From positions 354,201 to 418,200 of the forward strand of contig NZ_VATY01000004.1 in NCBI RefSeq assembly GCF_005885635.1: a stretch of DNA of 64,000 bases. Direction: 5' to 3'. Source of the DNA: Maribacter algarum (ex Zhang et al. 2020). GTDB lineage: Bacteria > Bacteroidota > Bacteroidia > Flavobacteriales > Flavobacteriaceae. Position numbers and translations under genes: made by a program. The first letter of the stretch is position 1, and every line of letters begins with the position of its first letter. Of this stretch, positions 57,535-64,000 are shown piece after piece. The notes under the pieces are model-generated. The model had not been told where the DNA came from, did not search any database, and saw nothing but the letters and a program-made list of their open reading frames with translations.

Positions 57535-59490
57535 TTATTTTACAATCAATTTGGCTCTCATAGAAGCTGCATGACCAGGAAACGTACAAACAATCCAATA
57601 TTCGCCAGGCTTTCTAGGAGTTTGAAAATAGATTTTCTCCTGCGCTCCAGGGGCAACAATACCCGTATGACTCAGCACCAAGTCTGTCTCTGGAACATAA
57701 TTCAAATCTGCTCCATCCAAACCTAGTTCTAGTGCCATATTGCCCACTTTATCTACCGACTCTTTACCAATCTGTGTTATAACCAAATTGTGAAGCATGT
57801 CGTCATTGTTGTTAAAGGTCAATTCAATTTTCTGATTGCTTTCGACGACAACTTCTGAAACATCATATTTCAAACCTGGTATGGTTCCGATAACCAACTT
57901 CTTCTCAACTCCATTAACCCAAGTAAGCGGCATTTCATTTGTTCTCTTTGGCTGTAGTACTCCTTTCATAGTAGCCATCTTCTCTGTGGGAGGAGATTTT
58001 AATTGCCCTCCTGGTACTTCATTCAAGGTATAATATCCAGTATCATGTAGTAACATTTCACCACTTGTAGCTTTCAAGTTCGCTGCTTTCAATTGATGTA
58101 TAAAACCTAATCGCATTCCATCAATAAATAAACGGGCAGTTAACCCATCTTCAGAAACTTCAACTTTTTTTATCAATCCTTTTTGTTGGTCAACGATTGG
58201 ACTTCCGTATTTGAAATGATATTGATAATTGAAGCTTGTAATTTGATAAGTCTCAGGTTTTGAAGCAATTGATTTGTCTACCGGTTTTGTGAATTCTAAT
58301 TCAAACCCATCAGCTTTTGCTTTCATTGTTTTGATTTCGAATGGAGTTTTACCATTCCACACAAGTCTTTGAAGTCCGAACTGTGCTTTTCCTGTAGAAG
58401 CCCAACCTCTACTGGTCATTCCGACAAACATGCTCGCATCACTTCCCCAAATCATGCGTAAAATTCCGGAAGAAAAACCTTCAACGAAATTAAAAGCCGC
58501 ACCTTGATAAACACCATTGACTTTCTCCATAAAAACGCGCATGACCTTGCTATGTCCTTGATCACCTATGAACATTTGCCCTTCGAACGGACCAAATTTA
58601 CCCCCGGTTGTATCATACAAAATATCAGAAGTCGAAATACCCAAAATCGTATGTGGAAACCAAATCGCCGGAGCTTTCATTTCAGGTACTTTCTTCGAAT
58701 ACTCATACAAACTAAGACCTGATTCTTTTTCAATGTCTTCCATTTTAAGCTTAAGTGGGGAACTGGGTTCTCCAGTCCAAACCAAGCCTTCAGGATTTCC
58801 CGCAAAATCTCCTTTTTCCAAGTGTGTCATTCTACCTGAACCTACCCAATCACCCTGATTTTCAGTATAAAACACTTCTTCCTCAGCATTCAATTCAAAG
58901 CCCGATGGAGAACGTAATCCAGTTGCTATTGGTATCATTTCGCCTTCTGGAGTAATCTCTAAAAGCCATCCTCTCCACTTTGATAAACTGGCTCCATGCC
59001 CTATCCAAGACAGATTAAGAGTCACCAACATATTCCCATTCTTCTTGAATTTGGGACCGTAAGAGTAGTCATGATAATTTCCAGATAACGGCCAAGAATA
59101 AATGGTTTTGTAAACATCAGCTTTATCATCTCCATCTTTATCCTCAAGACGGGTTAACTCTCCCCTTTGAGCCAAATAAAAACTGTTGCCTTTGAAATTG
59201 AGTCCTAGGGGTTCGTGAAGTCCACTAGCATATCTTTTGTAAATCGGTTTCTTACCGTAAGGCTTATCAATCAACCAAACTTCTCCTCTCCTGGTGGATA
59301 CCCCTAATTGATTCTTATCATTCAAAGCCAAACCCCCAACCTCCAAAAGCACATCTTCAGGAATGGGTACATCCACTATTTTATAAAACTTTGCCTCTTT
59401 CTTTGCCAATTCAGATTGAGATTGTGCCCAATTGCATTGAAGTCCGGCGAAAAAGACTAATGCCAATAATATTCTAAAAATATGCTTCAT
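57535..59490 (-). CDS. Secreted beta-propeller protein with C-terminal type-1 copper (cupredoxin) domain
   Basis: 651 aa. A signal peptide (ILLALVFFAGLQCNWAQ) is followed by a six-bladed propeller-like region (about 35-390). This has GLALNDKNQLGVSTRRGEVWLID, a possible calcium-binding LEDKDGDDKADVYK and IATGLRSPSGFELNAEEEVFYTENQGDWVG, resembling PVC-type dehydrogenases. A middle linker leads to a cupredoxin domain near 540-651. Its copper ligands look complete: His in MLHNLVITQ, and Cys, His and Met in WIVCTFPGHAASM. It is probably an extracellular redox or sugar-oxidising enzyme. The DUF1080 lipoprotein gene lies 13 bases upstream. Confidence 0.82.
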   Translation of the reverse strand: MKHIFRILLALVFFAGLQCNWAQSQSELAKKEAKFYKIVDVPIPEDVLLEVGGLALNDKNQLGVSTRRGEVWLIDKPYGKKPIYKRYASGLHEPLGLNFKGNSFYLAQRGELTRLEDKDGDDKADVYKTIYSWPLSGNYHDYSYGPKFKKNGNMLVTLNLSWIGHGASLSKWRGWLLEITPEGEMIPIATGLRSPSGFELNAEEEVFYTENQGDWVGSGRMTHLEKGDFAGNPEGLVWTGEPSSPLKLKMEDIEKESGLSLYEYSKKVPEMKAPAIWFPHTILGISTSDILYDTTGGKFGPFEGQMFIGDQGHSKVMRVFMEKVNGVYQGAAFNFVEGFSSGILRMIWGSDASMFVGMTSRGWASTGKAQFGLQRLVWNGKTPFEIKTMKAKADGFELEFTKPVDKSIASKPETYQITSFNYQYHFKYGSPIVDQQKGLIKKVEVSEDGLTARLFIDGMRLGFIHQLKAANLKATSGEMLLHDTGYYTLNEVPGGQLKSPPTEKMATMKGVLQPKRTNEMPLTWVNGVEKKLVIGTIPGLKYDVSEVVVESNQKIELTFNNNDDMLHNLVITQIGKESVDKVGNMALELGLDGADLNYVPETDLVLSHTGIVAPGAQEKIYFQTPRKPGEYWIVCTFPGHAASMRAKLIVK

Positions 59491-59503
59491 TTTCCTTTCT
59501 TAT

Positions 59504-61390
59504 TTACCAGATGATACTATAATTCAATTCTTGTTCACCTGCCGGTATTTTTACCAACAACTCATCTGTGCTACCCGAATTTCGGACCATTGACTCCAGC
59601 ATATCATCTTTAAAATCAATGAAATAGCTTTCATTATTTACGATATAAGTACCATCGGGCAATTGTTCAATTTTGGAACCATCGGCAACTTTGAACCACA
59701 TATCTTTAGCACCATTAATTATAATTTCCCTGTTTAAACCCCGATTTTCTTTTGATGGAATTATCTTATTGAATACTTTACTACTGCCCATTTGGTAAGA
59801 GAAAATTGGTAATCCATCGCTATCAAATTCGTATCCTAGTTGTTTGTAATCCAAATCAGAAACCTTGTTAGGCCAACTTACTTTTTCGTCTTTTAAATCA
59901 GCTAACTCAGGATCTCCATGCATTGAAACAATAAATCCAGCCGGCACTCCAAGTTGTTTCTCTCCTCTTCCCTGCCACATTTTTGTTGCATCCATAAAGT
60001 CACCGTTCCAAGCCTGCAGCAAAGCACCTGACTCTAGATCGTAGGCATAATGTGTTCCTTCAGGATTACCCACGGCTATACAATGGGTTCTTTTTTTTCC
60101 ATCATGCATCCAGAAACCGCGCTGTGCAATTGGTTCATTTTCTAAAGGTATTATGAATTTAGGATTAACTTCTCCACTCGGTAAATTCAATGAGCTAGAT
60201 GCGTGAAGGGAGTGTTTTTGAATTCCTGGCCCTTCCACATATAAACCAAAGCCTATTTGCCAGGGCACATGTTTGTTGTAAATTAGTTGAAAAGGTACTT
60301 CTCCTTTTGGCAAATTAACTTTGGCGACTCTTAGCGAGTCCAAACTATAATTTCCATTCATAGAGATTATTGTATCCTTGTCAATCAAGAGTGCCCCTCC
60401 ACCCCGATTAAGTTTGTAATCAAATATATAGTCTCCCGATTCTGGTATCTTCAGTTTCCCCACATAACTCAATAATTTCTGTGGGCGCACGCCTGTCGCC
60501 ATTAACGAAGAAATACTATCCGTTCTAACTTCACGGATTGGAGTCAGACTATCCAAATTGGGATACAAGGGTAAAGCATTCTCGAACTCCTTTAGAACAA
60601 CATCTGCCAACTGTACTTTCTTCACCTTATACAATTTGTACTTCAAATTACGAAGAGCTACAGGCCCATGGTCGCCCTGAATCAGCAATGGTGCCAGAGG
60701 TATTTCTTTTGCATCAGAGCCACCTCGTGTAGGGCCAGATACTTCAACATTTTGATGAACTAAAGCTCCATTCAATCGCACTTCTTCAAACCGTGCATTT
60801 TTTATTTTATTTCCTGATTCATCAAACCTTGGGGCATGAAAAATAACTTTTAAGTGTTGCCAAAGACCAGGCGCCTTCGCGGCGTTTACTTTCGGTGCAA
60901 ATCCTTCAAAGCCTTCCTTTCCTTCTTTTGTTTCATCCCAACGTTGGTAAATACCTCCCATATCACTATGCTGCGGATTTTCTACACCCCAACTATCAAA
61001 AAGTTGAATCTCGTATCTACTCTGAAAATAGATGCCAGAATTTGAACCAACTGGCATCATAACATCGCATTCAAATTCTATATCACCATGCTTAAAAGAT
61101 GTGACAAGGTTTCCCCGTTTTCCCTTGTCTGGTATATTCACTAAAACTCCAGTTCCTTCGGTTGTCGCCAAAGTTTTTGTTCGCGATCGGTCGACAGAAG
61201 CACCACCAGTTATTCTCCAGTTTGCTGCAGTCACCTTAAAATCGGATAAATCATTCAAAGTCATTTCTTGAAAAGGCAAAACAACTATAGGTTTCTCCAC
61301 AGCAGTCATTTTTATCTCCTTCTTACTTTCAGAACAAGAAAATAAGATAAAAAAGAAGAGCATGAAGTAATAGGGTGTTAGATTCTTCAT
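59504..61390 (-). CDS. DUF1080 (3-keto-disaccharide hydrolase-like) lipoprotein
   Basis: 628 aa. Lipoprotein signal peptide with LFSC (Cys near residue 19). Residues about 35-260 are a DUF1080/concanavalin-like domain: LNDLSDFKVTAANWRITGG, FKHGDIEFECDVMMPVGSNSGIYFQSRYEIQLFDSWG and WQHLKVIFHAP, ending GPVALRNLKYKLYK. A PA14-like beta region follows (KLKIPESGDYIFDYKLNRGGGALLID). The last 230 residues resemble a heme- or sugar-enzyme-associated domain (FWMHDGKKRTHCIAVGNPEGTHYAYDLESG). DUF1080 proteins of Bacteroidetes hydrolyse 3-keto-glycosides. It is co-transcribed with the propeller-cupredoxin gene. Confidence 0.85.
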   Translation of the reverse strand: MKNLTPYYFMLFFFILFSCSESKKEIKMTAVEKPIVVLPFQEMTLNDLSDFKVTAANWRITGGASVDRSRTKTLATTEGTGVLVNIPDKGKRGNLVTSFKHGDIEFECDVMMPVGSNSGIYFQSRYEIQLFDSWGVENPQHSDMGGIYQRWDETKEGKEGFEGFAPKVNAAKAPGLWQHLKVIFHAPRFDESGNKIKNARFEEVRLNGALVHQNVEVSGPTRGGSDAKEIPLAPLLIQGDHGPVALRNLKYKLYKVKKVQLADVVLKEFENALPLYPNLDSLTPIREVRTDSISSLMATGVRPQKLLSYVGKLKIPESGDYIFDYKLNRGGGALLIDKDTIISMNGNYSLDSLRVAKVNLPKGEVPFQLIYNKHVPWQIGFGLYVEGPGIQKHSLHASSSLNLPSGEVNPKFIIPLENEPIAQRGFWMHDGKKRTHCIAVGNPEGTHYAYDLESGALLQAWNGDFMDATKMWQGRGEKQLGVPAGFIVSMHGDPELADLKDEKVSWPNKVSDLDYKQLGYEFDSDGLPIFSYQMGSSKVFNKIIPSKENRGLNREIIINGAKDMWFKVADGSKIEQLPDGTYIVNNESYFIDFKDDMLESMVRNSGSTDELLVKIPAGEQELNYSIIW

Positions 61391-61491
61391 TCTTTAATTT
61401 TAATGTATAATTGAAAGATAATTACTTATCAGATTTCAAGGTTTTTCAAATGGTTTGTTCTTTAGAACATACGGTTTCGAAAACCAAAAAT

Positions 61492-62826
61492 TTATTTATA
61501 TCTCGCCCCATGCTTGATGACCATATCAACATCTTCTAGGAGGTTGATATACCGAAGAACATCTCCTTCAACCGCAATAATATCTGCATATTTTCCAGGA
61601 GTAATTGTCCCAACTTCGTCAGCAACGCCCATCCAAAGTGCGGGCCAATATGTCGCCGCACGTATTGCATACATTGGATCAATACCAAATTCGTTTACCC
61701 AAACATCTAACTCATTCCATGTAGATTGGCTATGGAATTTCATAGGAATTCCACTATCCGTACCAATCATTAGAACTACTCCAGCATCTAAAAGTTGCTT
61801 GATTTTGGTTTCCAAAGTTGGTTTTCTTGAGGGAGTCAATTGGAAATAAGGCATTCTATCGGGATGTGCAATACTTCTTTTTATATCAGTGATTACACTA
61901 TCAGGAAGTCCTAAGTGCCAAGAATCATTATCCAGTTTCTCGGGATTGTCTCGCATGTACTCGTAATTGTACAGTCCCTCTACAGTTGGACACCAGAATA
62001 AAGGGCCTTGACTCATGTCCGCGGTTCGTTCTTTGATCATTTCCATTATATCGTTGGGATAACGCGGAGCTGAGGACAGACCTGTATGTTCAAAACAATC
62101 GGCACCAGCTTTTAATCCCCTTCTAATTTCTTCTGGACGATGACTGTGAGCCACAACTTTTAAATTGAATTTATGCGCTTCGTCTACTACAGCTTGAAAC
62201 TCTTCAATGGTCATTTGGTCTTGATCAACAACTTTAATACAATCTACACCAGCCTTTGCCAATTTACGGACTTTCTTTCGACCATCTTCCACTCCGTTTA
62301 CTCCCCAGCGAAAATCTTCGGTACCAGGGTATGGTTTCTTTTGAATAAAAGGACCAGAAACATATAAAGTAGCACCGGGAATTTCTCCATTATTTATCGC
62401 ATCACGAACGGCAATACTTTCCTCCAAAGGAGCGCCTAAATCCCTAGCACTTGTTACACCAGCCATCAATAATTGATGTGCAGATGCGGGCATAATTACA
62501 TCTTTAAAAAGAGGCGGATAGGTTTTATCCCAATAGGTGTAGTCGGAATGCCCATTAATCATCGTATGTACGTGCATATCCCATAAGCCAGGTAGTACGG
62601 TCATTCCTTCCGTTGAAATTACTTCGGCATTATTTGGAATCTCAATCGTACCAATTGTTCCGACCGTTTTGATTTTTTCTCCTTCAATTATGACCACACT
62701 ATTTCTAATAGGGGTTGATCCAAAACCATCAATAAGTGTTCCTCCTACCAATGCCTTTATTTTGCTTTCTTGTGAGGTTACCATTTGAATGGATAGAAGT
62801 AAGAATAAAAGTGTTCTGCTCATCAT
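61492..62826 (-). CDS. Secreted amidohydrolase-family protein
   Basis: 444 aa with a short signal peptide (LLFLLLSIQMVTS). Metal-dependent TIM-barrel hydrolase with the first metal pair in LPGLWDMHVHTM near residue 86 and later histidines in LKVVAHSHRPEEIRRGLKAGADCFEHTG near 222-250. A fourth-metal Asp lies in MIGTDSGIPMKFHSQ near 352. The C-terminal beta cap is TPGKYADIIAVEGDVL. It resembles imidazolonepropionase/prolidase-like amidohydrolases (PepQ-type Xaa-Pro dipeptidases of the amidohydrolase superfamily). Substrate unknown. It lies 101 bases upstream of the DUF1080 gene in the same direction and is divergent from the DUF4249 gene. Confidence 0.9.
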   Translation of the reverse strand: MMSRTLLFLLLSIQMVTSQESKIKALVGGTLIDGFGSTPIRNSVVIIEGEKIKTVGTIGTIEIPNNAEVISTEGMTVLPGLWDMHVHTMINGHSDYTYWDKTYPPLFKDVIMPASAHQLLMAGVTSARDLGAPLEESIAVRDAINNGEIPGATLYVSGPFIQKKPYPGTEDFRWGVNGVEDGRKKVRKLAKAGVDCIKVVDQDQMTIEEFQAVVDEAHKFNLKVVAHSHRPEEIRRGLKAGADCFEHTGLSSAPRYPNDIMEMIKERTADMSQGPLFWCPTVEGLYNYEYMRDNPEKLDNDSWHLGLPDSVITDIKRSIAHPDRMPYFQLTPSRKPTLETKIKQLLDAGVVLMIGTDSGIPMKFHSQSTWNELDVWVNEFGIDPMYAIRAATYWPALWMGVADEVGTITPGKYADIIAVEGDVLRYINLLEDVDMVIKHGARYK

Positions 62827-62947
62827 ACCGGATGGTTTTGTTAAATATACCTAAAATTGAAATATTGCCTTCAAAAACTTCAAAGGCTATTATTCTTTAA
62901 ATGATTATTTTAATAATTTGCCCTTAATTTTAAAGTTGTGATGGGAT

Positions 62948-63850
62948 ATGAAAAAAGTATTTCTGAATATGATAGTATTCCTTCTGCTTGTGGGATGTGA
63001 AGATGTGGTTGAAATTGAAGTACCCACTGAAGAACCGCGCCTAATTGTAAATGGAATTATTCGGGTGAGTGACTTAAGTCAACCTTACCTTCCAGTAGAA
63101 ATAAGGGTTTCTGAAACCAATAGCTTTTTTGAAGAAACCCCAGTGACTTCACTTGAGAGTATCCTAATACTTACCGAAATTTATAATGAAGATGGTACTA
63201 TCATTGAACAAACAGGGTTTTCAAGTTTAATTGATCTAGACAAAGGATCAGGAATATACGTGCCAAATCCAAATTTTTCAACTGAGCAACGCATTGCTAC
63301 AAGTGTTCTTCAAGAAGAAAATGTTCGTTTCGTATTAATTTTGGAGCATAAGGGGCGGAAATATGCGGCGACAACTCGATATGTACCTGTAGTACCCATT
63401 GATGAGATAAGACAAGGTTCTGAGACACTATTTAGTGGAGAAGAAAAAGAAGTGATAGTCTCTTTTACAGATAATGCTAGTCGTGATGATTTTTATGTTT
63501 TTGATTTTGATTTTGGTCAATTCTTGGTAACTGAAGATTCTTTTTATCAAGGGGAATCTTTTGAGTTCTCTTATTTCTACAATAATGATTTAAAATCAGG
63601 CCAAGAGTTAAGTGTCAGTATTTTAGGAGCTGATAGAGGTTTCTACAACTATATGAATTTGCTCATTGAACAAACTGAAAATAACTTAGGTGTTTTTGAA
63701 ACCCCTGTTGCCACAGCCCGTGGAAATGTTTTTGATATTACTGGATTGGATAATATTGATGTGGTAGATAATGTAGAAAGGCCACAGGCATTTCCTCTTG
63801 GCTACTTTGCCATAATACAGAGTTTTTCAGAAACAATTACTATAGAGTAG
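62948..63850 (+). CDS. DUF4249 lipoprotein
   Basis: 300 aa. Lipoprotein signal peptide (MIVFLLLVGCEDVVEIEV; Cys near residue 17 followed by acidic residues). The mature part is beta-rich with the family pattern PRLIVNGIIRVSDLSQPYLPVEIRVSET near 32-60, ILILTEIYNEDG near 72, RFVLILEHKGRKYAATTRYVP near 125-146, and NVFDITGLDNIDVVDN and GYFAIIQSF at the end. DUF4249 proteins of Bacteroidetes are surface lipoproteins usually paired with a TonB-dependent receptor, but none is adjacent here. The C-terminal motif indicates that it is complete. It converges on the rRNA operon terminator. Confidence 0.88.
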   Translation: MKKVFLNMIVFLLLVGCEDVVEIEVPTEEPRLIVNGIIRVSDLSQPYLPVEIRVSETNSFFEETPVTSLESILILTEIYNEDGTIIEQTGFSSLIDLDKGSGIYVPNPNFSTEQRIATSVLQEENVRFVLILEHKGRKYAATTRYVPVVPIDEIRQGSETLFSGEEKEVIVSFTDNASRDDFYVFDFDFGQFLVTEDSFYQGESFEFSYFYNNDLKSGQELSVSILGADRGFYNYMNLLIEQTENNLGVFETPVATARGNVFDITGLDNIDVVDNVERPQAFPLGYFAIIQSFSETITIE

Positions 63851-63879
63851 ATCTATATAATCCTTGGGAGTCACCTCAT

Positions 63880-63915
63880 AAAAAAAGCCCCTTCACTTGA
63901 TGTGAAGGGGCTTTC
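63880..63915 (-). terminator. rRNA operon terminator
   Basis: A perfect 13-bp stem (63884-63896 with 63902-63914) and a 5-base loop, followed on the minus strand by a T-run (complement of the A-run at 63881-63886). It directly follows the 5S rRNA gene in the leftward rRNA operon. Confidence 0.9.
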
Positions 63916-63917
63916 GA

Positions 63918-64000
63918 AGAAGGCGGCTACCTACTCTCCCACTTGGTGTAGCAGTACCATCGGCGCAGACGGGCTTAACTTCCCTGTTCGGAATGGTAAG
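63918..64000 (-). rRNA. rrf: 5S ribosomal RNA, 3' part
   Basis: On the minus strand the window edge reads CATTCCGAACAGGGAAGTTAA, then GCCGATGGTACTGC, then GGGAGAGTAGGTAGCCGCC. These are the highly conserved loop and helix sequences of bacterial 5S rRNA up to its 3' end. About 25-30 bases of the 5' part lie outside the window. This shows that an rRNA operon approaches from the right and ends here, so the 16S and 23S genes should follow just beyond the edge. The exact 3' end may differ by a few bases. Confidence 0.95.

Noticed and set aside
56882..57598. Longer start for the hemolysin III-like gene at 57598
   Set aside because: The extra 28 residues lie within the end of the propeller-cupredoxin gene, lack family resemblance, and the 57514 ATG gives the usual N-terminus.
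1..64000. CRISPR arrays, insertion sequences, prophage, tRNA genes
   Set aside because: No regularly spaced direct repeats, no transposase or integrase-like proteins and no cloverleaf candidates were seen in any spacer.

Overview
The window is AT-rich chromosomal DNA from a member of the Bacteroidetes, most likely a marine Flavobacteriaceae (Maribacter/Zobellia/Arenibacter-like; the genus is inferred, not shown). Supporting evidence: TAnnTTTG-type -7 promoter boxes with an upstream TTG, almost no Shine-Dalgarno sites, a TonB-dependent receptor with an N-terminal carboxypeptidase-regulatory-like domain, several Bacteroidetes-restricted families (DUF4249, DUF6452, DUF6048, CCC-motif membrane proteins) and the block zapA - 6S RNA - rny. 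I see no prophage, insertion sequence, CRISPR array or tRNA gene.

Layout. (1) 1-12.8 kb: a molybdenum-cofactor region. moaA, moeA and a small membrane protein run rightward. A tightly packed leftward operon carries a two-subunit molybdenum hydroxylase (2Fe-2S subunit and Tat-exported large subunit), then moaD, moaE, moaC, mobA, a MoeB-rhodanese fusion, a TauE/SafE anion exporter and a CBM9-like protein. Between the two sits a secreted lectin-like protein divergent from an unusual membrane-anchored regulator. (2) 12.9-20 kb: lipoprotein, TrmH-type methyltransferase, Ste24-like protease, RelA/SpoT, Fur and purA. (3) 20-27.3 kb: an accessory stretch of regulators (Crp, AraC, MarR-GNAT), a MEST-like hydrolase, polysaccharide deacetylase, quinone oxidoreductase-like protein, GNAT and a GH109-type Gfo/Idh protein. 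(4) 27.4-45.5 kb: envelope and housekeeping genes: OstA/LptA-like protein, class III aminotransferase, TPR protein, two tandem DUF368 (PopT-type) transporters, aroE, a DUF349 protein, rny, 6S RNA, zapA and a ZapB-like coiled coil, M23 peptidase, TonB-dependent receptor and cysteine desulfurase. (5) 45.6-57.5 kb: small lipoproteins, Smr protein, DUF2752 plus two CCC-motif proteins, ornithine aminotransferase, MscS-like channel, ECF sigma factor with a small membrane protein, RlmD, DUF6452/DUF6048, THUMP methyltransferase, ZIP transporter, DUF4268 and hemolysin III. (6) 57.5-64 kb: a secreted beta-propeller/cupredoxin fusion, a DUF1080 lipoprotein, an amidohydrolase, a DUF4249 lipoprotein and, at the right edge, the 3' end of a leftward rRNA operon (5S rRNA with its terminator).

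How the genes work together. The left end makes and loads molybdopterin: MoaA/MoaC make the pterin precursor, MoaD/MoaE insert sulfur after MoaD activation by MoeB-rhodanese, MoeA inserts Mo, MobA adds the nucleotide, and the co-transcribed hydroxylase is the evident client. The centre is envelope biogenesis: LPS transport, lipid-carrier recycling, peptidoglycan hydrolysis and the divisome. The items most worth following up are the membrane-spanning regulator at 4.2 kb, the DUF2752/CCC cassette at 46.8 kb, the operator-like perfect inverted repeat before the cysteine desulfurase, the propeller-cupredoxin protein and the 6S RNA locus.
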